A stretch of DNA of 64,000 bases, taken from positions 1 to 64,000 of the forward strand of contig NZ_LZIC01000097.1 in assembly GCF_001667185.1 (NCBI RefSeq). Reading direction: 5' to 3'. The DNA comes from Mycobacterium sp. 852002-50816_SCH5313054-b (lineage in GTDB: Bacteria > Actinomycetota > Actinomycetes > Mycobacteriales > Mycobacteriaceae). The stretch's first letter is position 1, and the number at the start of each line of letters is the position of its first letter. A model generated the notes under the pieces. It was not told where the DNA came from and did no database searches. It worked only from the letters and a program-made list of their open reading frames with translations. Positions 15,352 through 36,646 of this stretch are shown in pieces. The position numbers and the translations under genes are program-made.

Positions 15352-16307
15352 GCGAACTCCGATTCGACGGCAGGGTCGCGATTGTCACCGGCGCCGGGGG
15401 GCGGGAGCCGAGCCTTGGGCGCTCGCACGCCAAGCTGCTCGCCGAGCGGGGAGCCAAGGTCGTCGTCAACGACCTCGGTGTCGGCCCCGATGGGCGGAAC
15501 CTGCTGCGGGCCAACGCCGAACAGGTAGCGGACGAGATCCGCGCGGCGGGCGGCGAGGCGGTCGCGGATACGCACAGCGTCGCCCACCCGGACAGCGCAC
15601 GCCACGTCGTGCAGACCGCGCTCGATGTGTGGGGTCGCGTCGACATCCTGGTGAACAATGCCGGAATCTGCTTCATGACACAGTTCGACGAGATCTCCGA
15701 CGCCGACATCCGCGACGTCATCGACGTGCACCTGATGGGGACCGTGTGGATGTCCCGGGCGGCATGGCCCCACATGCGGGAGGCCGGTTACGGCCGCATC
15801 GTGAACACCACATCCGGAGCGATGTTCGGAGTGGAATATCTGTCCATCTACGGTGCCGCCAAGGGCGGAATCTTCGGGCTGACCCGCGGTCTCGCCCTAG
15901 AAGGGGCTCCGCTCGGCATCAAGGTCAACGCGTTGGGGCCAGCAGCAAATACCAGTGCCGTGCGGCATTTCAACAACCCGTCCGCATTCACGAAACTGAT
16001 GGAAGATCACTTTCCGGCCGGCCTGGTGTCACCGGCCGTGGCCTATTTGGTTCACGAGAGTTGTCCCGTGTCGGGCGCCAACCTCGAGGCGGGTGGCGGA
16101 AACGTGGGCATCCGGGTGTTCGGTCAGAACACTGGCCACTACGACGCCGACCTCACCATCGAGCGAGTGCGAGACAACTTCACCACAATCGTCGACACCT
16201 CGACGGCGCGGTTGATGCCCGATCTGCCGGATGCCGGCGAGCTGGCCCCGGGTGAGGCCATTTCGGCCCCGATCGAAGTTCTCCCGAAGCGCTATCAACC
16301 ACGCTGA
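15348..16307 (+). CDS. SDR family oxidoreductase, HSD17B4-type with C-terminal tail
   Basis: The protein has 319 residues. The Rossmann motif is TGAGGREPSLGRSHAKLL, slightly expanded compared with the usual glycine motif, followed by VVVNDLG, NNAG and YGAAKGG. The C-terminal tail (LTIERVRDNFTTIVDTSTARL) is related to the tail of the SDR at 1198, so the two are paralogues flanking the island. ATG 15348 overlaps the previous TGA. It probably oxidises a hydroxyacyl-type intermediate and acts with the following P450. Confidence 0.85.
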   Translation: MSELRFDGRVAIVTGAGGREPSLGRSHAKLLAERGAKVVVNDLGVGPDGRNLLRANAEQVADEIRAAGGEAVADTHSVAHPDSARHVVQTALDVWGRVDILVNNAGICFMTQFDEISDADIRDVIDVHLMGTVWMSRAAWPHMREAGYGRIVNTTSGAMFGVEYLSIYGAAKGGIFGLTRGLALEGAPLGIKVNALGPAANTSAVRHFNNPSAFTKLMEDHFPAGLVSPAVAYLVHESCPVSGANLEAGGGNVGIRVFGQNTGHYDADLTIERVRDNFTTIVDTSTARLMPDLPDAGELAPGEAISAPIEVLPKRYQPR

Positions 16308-16351
16308 TCGGGTGTGGCTCACACATGCAATGTGCAAAACAAGGAGACACG

Positions 16352-17578
16352 ATGACCGTCGACACCGCAGCACCCAGCGTCTTCGACGCCGGACTTCCGG
16401 CGCTGCACTACGACATCACCGAGACCGTGCACGAGGTCGGCCCGCGGATCCACGAAGTGCGACAGCAATCGCCGATCGCAATCGGTCCGTTGGGACCGGA
16501 GGTGCTCGGCTACGAGCTTGCCCGCGGGATCCTGCGCGACCCCCGGTTCGTGTTCCCGCCCGGCCTGCACATGTCGGCTCGCGGAATAACGGATGGCCCG
16601 CTCCACGAACGGGTGCTGGGCACCATCCTCGGCATGGAAGGCGAGCAACACCGCCGGCTGCGTAGCCTCGTGTCCAAAGCCTTCACGCCGCGGGCGTCCG
16701 CCCGCATGGAGCACACCATCGAGACGGTGATCAACGAGCTGATCGATCAGGTCGCCGAGGCGGGCGGGTGCGACTTCGTCCGCGACATCGCCCGGCCGTA
16801 CCCGATTCCGATCATCTGTGCGCTGCTGGGCGCACCCCCCGAGGACTGGGAGAAGTTTTCCGTGTGGGCGGAGGACATTTTCAAGATCGTGAGGCTGGAC
16901 TCCAATCTGCTGGACGAGCAGGACATCGTCATCCGGGCGTGGGATGAATTCGATGCCTACATCGACGACATGATCGCCGAACGGCGCAGCCGGCTGACCG
17001 ACGACCTGATCTCCGAACTGATCCGCGCCCAGGACGACGGCGACCGACTCAGTAACGCGGAGATGCGCATGCTGGCGTTCAGTATCCTCAGCGCCGGCAC
17101 CGACACCACCCGCAATCAACTCGCCGCGTCCATGCACGCGCTGTGCGATCATCCCGACCAGCTGGTGATGCTCCGCGACAATCCCGACCTCGCCATGCGA
17201 GCCGTCGAGGAATGTATGCGGCATTCGCCGGCCGTGTGCGTCACCCTCCGCACGGTCCTCGAGGACGTGACGTTCGCCGACTACACATTTCCGGCCGGCA
17301 CCTTCATCTCGGTGAATACCTTTGCGGCCAACTGCGATCCAGAGGTCTATCCGCATCCGGACCGGTTCGACATCTCCCGCGACGATCCGCCACCCATTCT
17401 GACCTTCGGCGGCGGAGCGCACTACTGCCTTGGAGCGAACCTCGCCCGAACCGAGCTTGCCGGAGCCCTCACAGTGCTCGCCCGGCGCATGACCAACCCG
17501 CGTCGTGTGGCGGCGGCACGCTGGAAACCGATGTTGGGATTGAGCGGGCCGTTGGACTTGGATATGGAGTTCGACTAG
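16352..17578 (+). CDS. Cytochrome P450 monooxygenase
   Basis: The protein has 408 residues. It contains the I-helix AGTDTT, the ExxR motif EECMR, and the heme loop FGGGAHYCLGANLAR with axial Cys359. I chose ATG 16352 because ACAAGGAG precedes it. It is the last gene of the plus-strand operon from 9091. Its TAG shares the palindrome CTAG (17575-17578) with the stop of the convergent Rv2047c-type gene, so the two reading frames end in a four-base overlap. It is distinct from the P450 at 2160. Substrate and redox partner are not encoded nearby. Confidence 0.92.
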   Translation: MTVDTAAPSVFDAGLPALHYDITETVHEVGPRIHEVRQQSPIAIGPLGPEVLGYELARGILRDPRFVFPPGLHMSARGITDGPLHERVLGTILGMEGEQHRRLRSLVSKAFTPRASARMEHTIETVINELIDQVAEAGGCDFVRDIARPYPIPIICALLGAPPEDWEKFSVWAEDIFKIVRLDSNLLDEQDIVIRAWDEFDAYIDDMIAERRSRLTDDLISELIRAQDDGDRLSNAEMRMLAFSILSAGTDTTRNQLAASMHALCDHPDQLVMLRDNPDLAMRAVEECMRHSPAVCVTLRTVLEDVTFADYTFPAGTFISVNTFAANCDPEVYPHPDRFDISRDDPPPILTFGGGAHYCLGANLARTELAGALTVLARRMTNPRRVAAARWKPMLGLSGPLDLDMEFD

Positions 17579-20166
17579 CTCGGCAGCGCGCCATCCGGGG
17601 CCAGTTCGAGCACGCGGATCTCTCCGGTCGTGCCGTCGACCTCGACGAGGGCGCCCGGCGGCAGGGACCGGGTGGCCCCCTGGACGTCCACCACGCAGGG
17701 GAACCCGAACTCGCGCGCCACGACCGCGGCGTGCGACATCGGGCCACCCAGCTCGGTCACCACCGCCGCGGCGTAGCAGAACGCGGCGGTGTAGCCGACG
17801 TCGGTGACCTCCGCGACGAGGATCTCACCGGGCTGCAGGTCGTCGATGGTCTCGGGCCGCACGATTCGCACCCGGCCACGTATTCGTCCGCCGCAGACGC
17901 CCACCCCGTGCAGGGTGTCCCCGCTGCTGAGAGCGGCCGCCGTCGTCATGGTTGGCTGCCAGGTGCCGCTGAACACCGGCGGTGGGACGACCGCGGCCAA
18001 CCTGCGTCGTTCGGCCCGGCGCCGGGCCACCAGGCCCACGACATCTGCCGGGAGCGCATCCAGCTCGTCGACCAGCAGATAGAACACATCGTCGGCGGTC
18101 TGCAAGATTCCGGTTTCGACCAACCTGCGCCCGTACTCGCGCATCAGGTTGCGCAGCACCCAGTTGGCCCGCACCACTTTGTCGCGACGGACTTCGCGAT
18201 CGCGCAGCTGGTGTCCCGCCAGGCGCGCAATCGGCCTGGCCCGCACCGGAATCCGGGTACGGTCTGGCTGCGGCGCGGAAGCTGCGCTCATCGCTTTGGT
18301 CACCATGCGTACGAGCAGCTCGGGATCGTCGGCGTAGCTGGTTGAGAGCATCTCGAGTTCGGCCGGGCCGCGATGTCCGATCAGCGCCAGCTCGGCCAGC
18401 ACCGCGGCGTGAAACTCCGGCGCCTCGACGGCCAGCTTGCCCAGCCGCTCCCCCGGTTCAGCCAGCAGCGCCGTCACTTTCGGGTCGCGCTGTGCGGCGA
18501 CCACCAACCGCTGCATAGCCTCGACCGATCGCGCGCTGACTAATTCCGGTCCCGCGGGCGCGGCGGTGTCTCGCCCACACAAACCCCGCAACAACACATT
18601 GAACGCGGCGCACAGCATGAACGACGCCGAGGCCAGCACCCAGCCCTGCACCACCTCGTCGCGCGCCAACGCGATCAGGCTCAACAGCCGGCGATCGTCG
18701 AGGCGAGTGACGTCGTCGCCGGCGAGGCGTTCCAGGCGATCGACATCGGCAACGAACTCGTGGGTGTCGCCGGCCGACCCGGCGGACAGCCCGATCAGGT
18801 TGACGCCGAATATCCCGATGTTGCGGACGGTCCGCAGTTGCCTTCGCAGACGGCTGGTTTCGGAGCGTGGACGCTCCGCACCGAAGATCGGCAACGACGC
18901 CATACTGGGGCCGAAGAATCCGCTGTTGCTGACGATCGTCGCGGGTTTGGCGAAGGGCACCGTTTCGGCCATGTAATGCGCCGAGGTGATGGCGCCATAG
19001 AGCCGGTTGGCGAACACCGCGACCGTGCGCATCGCGATTTCGCGCTGGATGATGCCGCCGGGCCGCAGCCGCTCGGCGATGGCCACGCCGCCGGCACGCA
19101 GCCCGCGCACGGTCACCGATGCCGACGCCGGCGAGAACGGGCCGGGCAGTGCCTCCGACAAATTGGTGGCCAGAAAAGTGGGAAAGCGCGGGTCGATAGG
19201 GGTGTCGAACTCCCCGTTATCCCCTGCCGGGCCAGCCCAATTGGGTTTCACGCCGTCCTCGCTCGGTGCGTCGACCGCGGGCAGGTCGCCGATGCTGGTC
19301 ATCCGCCAGGGCAGCGATACCACCCGCTTGCCCACGGTGACTCGGCCGCGTACCACGACCGCGAAATCCTCGACACATTCAACCGAGCGCCATGCCGGCC
19401 GGAATTCCCACTGCTCGCGCAACCGCGCAGTATCCATGAAGGGAGCGCCCTGCAGCATTCGCAGCTCGGCCGGCCGTACGCCGAACCGCACGATCGGGCG
19501 CCCGAGCGCAGCGGCGACCCGCCGGAAGGTCAGTTCGCCCGGTGCGGCGAGATTGACCGGGCCGCTGCCGACTTCGCTGTCCACGATCGCACGGTTGAAT
19601 AGCCGAAGCGCGTCGTCGACGTGGACGACCTGGACGCGACGATCGGCTGCCCCGCCGGGAAACGCCGGCAACGCCAACGCCCGGCGTACCCAGTTGTCGA
19701 CACTCCGGCCGAGAATCAGCGCGGAGCGGACGACCACCCATTCCAGGTCCGAATCCTCCAGCATCTGCTCGACGCGGGCCTGGTGCCGGCCGTCGGCGCC
19801 GACGGGGGTTCTCGCGTCATGCTCGGTCTTGGGCGCGTCTCCCCCGCCGTAGACGTGCGCCGACGACGGGAAAACGATGCGCCGGGTTCCGGTTTCGGCG
19901 ATCGCCTCGAGGACGTTGAGCGTTCCCCCGATATTGACCTGCTCGCTGCCGCGTGCCCACGCGCAGTGCGCGACGACGTCCGCACCGGCGATGGCGCGCC
20001 TGACCGCTTGCGCGTCACGGATGTCCGCCTCGACGAAGTCGGCCGCGGTCGGCCAACTTTCGGGCCGGTGCCGGGCGATGCCGGCAACATCGTGGCCCTC
20101 GCTGAGCAACCGGCCGGCGAGGCCGCGGCCGAGTACGCCGCTGGCCCCGGTAATCGCGATTCTCAC
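17575..20166 (-). CDS. Rv2047c-type protein: epimerase/reductase fold plus PEP-synthase-like phosphohistidine domain
   Basis: The protein has 863 residues from a GTG start. Residues about 1-300 are an extended NAD-dependent epimerase/dehydratase fold (ITGASGVLGRGLAGRLL; HVYGGGD), a reductase or epimerase module. A middle region of about 400 residues is helical and includes the REYGRRLVETG-ILQTADDVFYL-LVDEL pattern seen before the swivel domain of PEP synthase and rifampicin phosphotransferase. The C-terminus is a phosphohistidine swivel domain with TELGGPMSHAAVVAREFGF; the phosphate-carrying residue should be His812. I see no ATP-grasp domain that would phosphorylate that His. It follows pks12 by 3 bases, so the two are co-translated. 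It occupies the position of M. tuberculosis Rv2047c. A role in mycoketide release or phosphorylation is inference. Confidence 0.88.
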   Translation of the reverse strand: MRIAITGASGVLGRGLAGRLLSEGHDVAGIARHRPESWPTAADFVEADIRDAQAVRRAIAGADVVAHCAWARGSEQVNIGGTLNVLEAIAETGTRRIVFPSSAHVYGGGDAPKTEHDARTPVGADGRHQARVEQMLEDSDLEWVVVRSALILGRSVDNWVRRALALPAFPGGAADRRVQVVHVDDALRLFNRAIVDSEVGSGPVNLAAPGELTFRRVAAALGRPIVRFGVRPAELRMLQGAPFMDTARLREQWEFRPAWRSVECVEDFAVVVRGRVTVGKRVVSLPWRMTSIGDLPAVDAPSEDGVKPNWAGPAGDNGEFDTPIDPRFPTFLATNLSEALPGPFSPASASVTVRGLRAGGVAIAERLRPGGIIQREIAMRTVAVFANRLYGAITSAHYMAETVPFAKPATIVSNSGFFGPSMASLPIFGAERPRSETSRLRRQLRTVRNIGIFGVNLIGLSAGSAGDTHEFVADVDRLERLAGDDVTRLDDRRLLSLIALARDEVVQGWVLASASFMLCAAFNVLLRGLCGRDTAAPAGPELVSARSVEAMQRLVVAAQRDPKVTALLAEPGERLGKLAVEAPEFHAAVLAELALIGHRGPAELEMLSTSYADDPELLVRMVTKAMSAASAPQPDRTRIPVRARPIARLAGHQLRDREVRRDKVVRANWVLRNLMREYGRRLVETGILQTADDVFYLLVDELDALPADVVGLVARRRAERRRLAAVVPPPVFSGTWQPTMTTAAALSSGDTLHGVGVCGGRIRGRVRIVRPETIDDLQPGEILVAEVTDVGYTAAFCYAAAVVTELGGPMSHAAVVAREFGFPCVVDVQGATRSLPPGALVEVDGTTGEIRVLELAPDGALPS

Positions 20167-20169
20167 TGG

Positions 20170-32649
<12,480 letters not shown>

Positions 32650-32976
32650 CTAGTAACCTCGCCTAACCCTCACCCGGCAGGTGGCCGTCGTGTCGCCGCC
32701 GGATGCGGCCTTGCCGAACGTCCCGGCCGAGCGTCCCGGCCGAGTCACGGACGTTGCTGCATGATTCGGTCTCGTGGATTTTTCGACCAGCGTCGTGCTG
32801 CTCTCCGACCCGAGAATGTCGCTCGTGAGTATGGCCAACTCCGGCACGATTTCAAAAACGTCCGACGCTCCCGGCTGCTAGAGGAGGACCGGCTTCGCCT
32901 GTACGCCCGCGTACGGCCGGTCCGCCGCCCATGGCGCGACTGTACTCGGCTGCCCATCGGTGGTGGTCAAACCGGG
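32650..32976. other. Non-coding gap upstream of pks12 with a 13-base tandem repeat
   Basis: The 327 bases between pks12 and the zinc-finger gene hold no convincing gene; the short open frames have no ribosome sites or family signal. The pks12 promoter must lie here or further upstream. A perfect tandem repeat CGTCCCGGCCGAG occurs twice (32719-32731 and 32732-32744), about 70-95 bases before the pks12 start. No riboswitch or tRNA was recognised. Confidence 0.5.
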
Positions 32977-33339
32977 TTAGACGGCCGCTCGGCGCCATCC
33001 GTCGGCGGCGCGGGCGGCCCGGATCAGCACGTCGCACAGGTCGCGCAGTTCCCTCGCCCCGGCCCCCTCGTCCAGTGCGGTGGCGACGTCCTCGGCCGCG
33101 CATCGCACCTGGTAGACGCGATCCGACAGGTCGGCCGCATCGTCGGCCGACAGCACCACCGCGTCGGCGGGCAGGGCGCCGGCCCCTTCGGCGGTCAAGC
33201 CCCGGGTCAACGAGGCGCGTTGCTCATAGGCGCGTTGCCGGCACGACTGGCGGCAGTACTGGCGGCGGCGCCCCATGCCGGCGTCGGTCACGTCTCGACC
33301 ACACCAGCGGCACGGTTGGGGGTGGGAGCGGCGGGTCAC
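32977..33339 (-). CDS. Small zinc-finger protein at the Rv2049c position
   Basis: The protein has about 120 residues from GTG 33339; longer starts in the same frame have no support. The N-terminus has CRWCGRD and, after about 13 residues, YCRQSCRQRAYEQR, a CxxC/CxxxC arrangement found in many small actinobacterial proteins and likely to bind one zinc. The rest is acidic-helical (AVVLSADDAADLSDRVYQV). It occupies the slot of M. tuberculosis Rv2049c between pks12 and rbpA. It probably binds nucleic acid or protein; role unknown. It is divergent from rbpA, with a 16-base palindrome just upstream of its start. Confidence 0.65.
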   Translation of the reverse strand: MTRRSHPQPCRWCGRDVTDAGMGRRRQYCRQSCRQRAYEQRASLTRGLTAEGAGALPADAVVLSADDAADLSDRVYQVRCAAEDVATALDEGAGARELRDLCDVLIRAARAADGWRRAAV

Positions 33340-33343
33340 GCCT

Positions 33344-33359
33344 GCCGACTGTAGTCGGC
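33344..33359. promoter_or_regulatory. Perfect palindrome GCCGACTGTAGTCGGC
   Basis: The dyad lies 5 bases upstream of the zinc-finger gene start, in the divergent region shared with rbpA. It has 7-base arms and a 2-base centre. It could be an operator near a leaderless start or a hairpin. It resembles the CTGACTnnAGTCAG sites of the accessory island in layout (GACTnnAGTC core) but differs at the flanks. Confidence 0.35.
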
Positions 33360-33417
33360 CGCCTTTCACATCCCCGGTATCATTGAAGGTCGCGTCGCGT
33401 ATGCCGCGTGTCGGCCC

Positions 33418-33444
33418 GGGAACTACGCCGACCGTCATATCGTT
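33418..33444 (+). promoter_or_regulatory. SigE/SigH-type promoter of rbpA
   Basis: GGGAACT (33418-33424), 16 bases, then CGTT (33441-33444) matches the extracytoplasmic-type consensus GGAAC-N18-GTT. It lies 57 bases upstream of the rbpA ATG, leaving room for a short leader with AAAGGAG. In Streptomyces rbpA is controlled by the SigH homologue SigR, which supports the assignment. Confidence 0.6.
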
Positions 33445-33500
33445 TGCTTAAGCGGAACTGAATTGCACCACAGCCCGTAGCACCCAAAGGAGTAGCACGC

Positions 33501-33836
33501 ATGGCCGATCGCGTTCTGAGAGGCAGTCGCCTTGGAGCCGTGAGCTACGAGACCGACCGCAACCACGACCTCGCGCCGCGCCAGATCGCGCGGTATCGCA
33601 CCGAGAACGGCGAAGAGTTCGAGGTCCCCTTCGCCGATGACGCAGACATCCCCGGCACCTGGCTGTGCCGCAACGGCATGGAGGGCACCCTCATCGAGGG
33701 CGACCTGCCCGAGCCGAAGAAGGTCAAGCCGCCGCGCACCCACTGGGACATGCTGCTGGAACGTCGCTCGGTCGAAGAGCTCGAAGAGCTGCTCAAGGAG
33801 CGCCTCGACCTGATCAGGTCGCGCCGCCGCGGCTGA
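33501..33836 (+). CDS. rbpA: RNA polymerase-binding protein RbpA
   Basis: The protein has 111 residues. The sequence MADRVLRGSRLGAVSYETDR is that of mycobacterial RbpA. The N-terminal tail, the core domain with IPGTWLCRNGMEG, the basic linker (EPKKVKPPRTHWDML) and the C-terminal sigma-interaction domain (ERRSVEELEELLKERLDLIRSRRRG) are all present. RbpA binds RNA polymerase through the sigma factor and stabilises the open complex, and is needed for growth and rifampicin tolerance in mycobacteria. It is transcribed alone, with a stress-type promoter at 33418, and converges with ppm1. Confidence 0.98.
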   Translation: MADRVLRGSRLGAVSYETDRNHDLAPRQIARYRTENGEEFEVPFADDADIPGTWLCRNGMEGTLIEGDLPEPKKVKPPRTHWDMLLERRSVEELEELLKERLDLIRSRRRG

Positions 33837-33854
33837 CCTGCGGCCGCGCCGCCG

Positions 33855-34649
33855 CTAACTGCGGTTGTTGGCGCGGATCGCGCGAGGACGGTTCGTTCGC
33901 CCCTCGATGCCCCATCGGGTGACCTTGACCAGCGCCTCGCGGATGTTCGATCCGCTCATTTTGGAGACACCGAGTTCCCGCTCGGTGAAGGTGATCGGCA
34001 CCTCGGCGATGACGAACCCGCTGCACACGCTGCGCCAGGTCAGGTCGATCTGGAAGCAATAGCCCTTGGAGTCCACGCCGTCGAGGCCTATCGTCTCGAG
34101 GACTTCGCGGCGGTAGGCCCGGTAGCCGGCGGTGATGTCGTGGACGCCGACGCCCAGCGCCAGCCGCGCGTAGGTGTTGGCCGTCCAGGACAGCGCCCAG
34201 CGCCGCCACGGCCAATTTCGCACCGCGCCCCCGTCGACATAGCGCGAACCGATCGCCACGTCGGCACCGGCGTCGACCGCATCCAGCAGCAGGTGCAGCT
34301 GTTCGGGCGCGTGGCTGCCGTCGGCGTCCATCTCGACGAGCACCGAATAGTCCCGGCCCAAACCCCAGGCGAATCCCGCCAGGTACGCCGCCCCCAGGCC
34401 GTCCTTCGCGGTGCGGTGCATCACGTGCACGCGCTCGGGGTCGGCCGCCGCGAACTCGTCGGCGAGCTGCCCGGTGCCGTCGGGGCTGTTGTCGTCGACG
34501 ACCAGCAGGTGCACGCCCGGGCACGCGGCCGTGAGCCGCCGATGGATCACCGGCAGGTTCTCCCGCTCGTTGAACGTCGGGATGATCACCAGGACGCGCT
34601 CGCTGGGACGGCTGCCCGGGACCCGGGGCGCCGGCTGGCCGGTGGTCAT
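33855..34649 (-). CDS. ppm1: Polyprenyl-phosphate mannose synthase Ppm1
   Basis: The protein has 264 residues. It is a GT2 glycosyltransferase with [23 protein letters not shown], the DxD motif MDADGSH and [10 protein letters not shown]. It transfers mannose from GDP-mannose to polyprenyl phosphate; the product donates mannose for lipomannan, lipoarabinomannan and protein mannosylation at the membrane. In M. tuberculosis it is fused behind the acyltransferase domain (Rv2051c). Here it is a separate protein whose ATG overlaps the TGA of lnt (ATGA), as in M. smegmatis. It is the last gene of the fxsA-amidohydrolase-lnt-ppm1 operon. Confidence 0.95.
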   Translation of the reverse strand: MTTGQPAPRVPGSRPSERVLVIIPTFNERENLPVIHRRLTAACPGVHLLVVDDNSPDGTGQLADEFAAADPERVHVMHRTAKDGLGAAYLAGFAWGLGRDYSVLVEMDADGSHAPEQLHLLLDAVDAGADVAIGSRYVDGGAVRNWPWRRWALSWTANTYARLALGVGVHDITAGYRAYRREVLETIGLDGVDSKGYCFQIDLTWRSVCSGFVIAEVPITFTERELGVSKMSGSNIREALVKVTRWGIEGRTNRPRAIRANNRS

Positions 34650-36646
34650 GTAGCTCCTCTGTCTCGCCCGAAATCGGGTTGCCCGCCCTCGTCGGGCGGA
34701 GTGTCGTCACCGCCGCCCTCGTCCGGCGCAGCGTCTTGCGCGGTCTGGGCGTCGCCCTCGTCGGGCGGGGGTTCGCCGGCGTCTTCCGATCCACCGCGGG
34801 GCCGCGACCTCAGGCGGACCGGACGCACGAACCATCCATTGTGCCGTATCCCTACCAGGATCGCCGCTCCGGCCGCCAGCACCAAAGCCCACTGCAAGAT
34901 CGGGGCCCAGCGGGTTGCCGGCGTCAGCTTGGTCTTGAGGCGCACCTGCATGTCCAGGTAGGTGGGCTCGAAGAAGTCGGTGCGCGCCAGCTCGCCGCCG
35001 TCGGGGGCGATGACCGCGCTGATCCCGGTGGTGCCGGCGACCACGACGTAGCGGTCGTGCTCCACCGCGCGGACCTTGGCGAACGCCAGCTGTTGTTCGC
35101 TCATCGTCTGGTTGAAGGTGGCGTTGTTGCTGGGGACCGCCAGCAGCTGGGCGCCGTTCAGGACCGCCTTGCGCGGGGCCCGATCGAAGATGACCTCCCA
35201 GCAGGTGGACACCCCGACCGGCACCCCCGCGATGTGCACCACTCCGCTGCTCTTGCCGGGCACCATGTGGCCGGCCCGGTCGGCATACCCGGAGAGATGC
35301 TTGAACAGCCACGGCATCGGCAGGTACTCACCGAACGGCTGCACGATTTCCTTGTCGTGGCGGTCGGCCGGCCCGCTGACCGGGTTCCACACGATGACGG
35401 TGTTGGTGTAGGTGTAGGTGTCCGGCTTGCCCCCGGGCACGTCGAGCACCGTGCCGATCAATATCGGCGCGCCGATCGCGGCGACGGCCCGCGCGACCTG
35501 CTCGGCGGCGTCGGCGTTGGTGAGGGGGTCGATGTCCGAGGAATCTTCCGGCCAGATCACGAACTGGGGTTGCGGGGCCGCCCCCGAACGCACGTCCTCG
35601 GCCAGCCGCAGGGTCTCCCGCACATGGTTGTCCAGCACCGCGCGGCGCTGCGCGTTGAAGTCCAGACCCAGCCGCGGCACATTGCCCTGTACCGCCGCGA
35701 CGGTGACCGAGGGGTCCCCACCCGCCCCGGCGCCGGCGTGGCGCACCTGCGGCCAGACGAGGACAGCGGCGAACAACACCAGGCAGATGCAGACGCCCGG
35801 CAGCACCACGGCGGGTGGCGGCCCCGGGGTTTGCGTGCCTTGGGGGCCGTGACCCGTTTTCCACCACTTGACAATCTCCAGCGCGATCGCGGTGGCACTG
35901 AACCCCACCAACATGACCGCGGTGGACAGCAGTGCGACCCCGCCGAGCTGGACCAACGGCAACAACGGACCTTGAGTCTGACCGAACGCCACCGCACCCC
36001 AGGGAAAGCCGCCGAACGGGAAGACCGACTTCAGCCACTCCTGGCCGGCCCAGAGCAGCGCGAACCAGACCGGCCAGCCGGGCAGCCGCCGCACGACGAC
36101 GGCGCCCAACCCGAAGAGACCGGGAAAGAGCGCGCACGTCGTCGCCAACGCCAGCCAGGGGACGGCGCCCACCAGCAGGCTGATCCACGGCACCAGCGGG
36201 ACATAGCAGGCCAGGCCGAAGACGAATCCGTAGCCAAAACCACCCGCCGTTGTGGTGGCCGGACGCGTCAGCACCCACCCCAGCAACGCCGCGGCGACGA
36301 CGGCGCCCCACCACCAATTCATGACGGGGAAGCTGGTGAACAGCAGCAGGCCACCCATGATGGCGAGCGCAAGTCGCGGCAGCCGCGGCAGCAGCGCGGC
36401 GCGGGCCCCGGGCAGCCGCGCTGCCGCAGCCGCGGCCAGCCCCGCCAGCGCCCGGCGCGTGAGCTTGCCCAGCCGATCGGCCCGACTCGGTGCGTCGGAC
36501 GCCGCTTCCTCCGGCGCGACGCGGACCTCGAGCGGCTCTTCGTCGCGGTCGGATTCGGCCTCCTCGCTGATCGGGTCCTCGGAGACCGGCGTGGGCTCCG
36601 GATCCTGGTCGGGTCGCTCCTCGCGTCCGAACCACTCCCTAGCCAT
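34646..36646 (-). CDS. lnt: Apolipoprotein N-acyltransferase
   Basis: The protein has 666 residues. An acidic cytoplasmic N-terminus of about 80 residues is followed by about seven hydrophobic segments and then a nitrilase-fold extracytoplasmic domain. The catalytic glutamate is in [10 protein letters not shown] (E367) and the nucleophile in [11 protein letters not shown] (C482). It transfers a fatty acid to the N-terminal Cys of lipoproteins and corresponds to the N-terminal half of M. tuberculosis Rv2051c (Ppm2 in M. smegmatis). It overlaps the amidohydrolase by 8 bases and ppm1 by 4. The unusual point is only the unfused arrangement. Confidence 0.92.
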   Translation of the reverse strand: MAREWFGREERPDQDPEPTPVSEDPISEEAESDRDEEPLEVRVAPEEAASDAPSRADRLGKLTRRALAGLAAAAAARLPGARAALLPRLPRLALAIMGGLLLFTSFPVMNWWWGAVVAAALLGWVLTRPATTTAGGFGYGFVFGLACYVPLVPWISLLVGAVPWLALATTCALFPGLFGLGAVVVRRLPGWPVWFALLWAGQEWLKSVFPFGGFPWGAVAFGQTQGPLLPLVQLGGVALLSTAVMLVGFSATAIALEIVKWWKTGHGPQGTQTPGPPPAVVLPGVCICLVLFAAVLVWPQVRHAGAGAGGDPSVTVAAVQGNVPRLGLDFNAQRRAVLDNHVRETLRLAEDVRSGAAPQPQFVIWPEDSSDIDPLTNADAAEQVARAVAAIGAPILIGTVLDVPGGKPDTYTYTNTVIVWNPVSGPADRHDKEIVQPFGEYLPMPWLFKHLSGYADRAGHMVPGKSSGVVHIAGVPVGVSTCWEVIFDRAPRKAVLNGAQLLAVPSNNATFNQTMSEQQLAFAKVRAVEHDRYVVVAGTTGISAVIAPDGGELARTDFFEPTYLDMQVRLKTKLTPATRWAPILQWALVLAAGAAILVGIRHNGWFVRPVRLRSRPRGGSEDAGEPPPDEGDAQTAQDAAPDEGGGDDTPPDEGGQPDFGRDRGAT

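Noticed and set aside
16322-16334. Palindrome CACATGCAATGTG upstream of the second P450
   Set aside because: It is short, lies inside an operon and has no repeated copy elsewhere in the window, so chance is a fair explanation.
32650-32847. 65-residue frame upstream of pks12 on the minus strand
   Set aside because: It ends directly at pks12 but has no ribosome site, no conserved-looking sequence and is explained as leader DNA.
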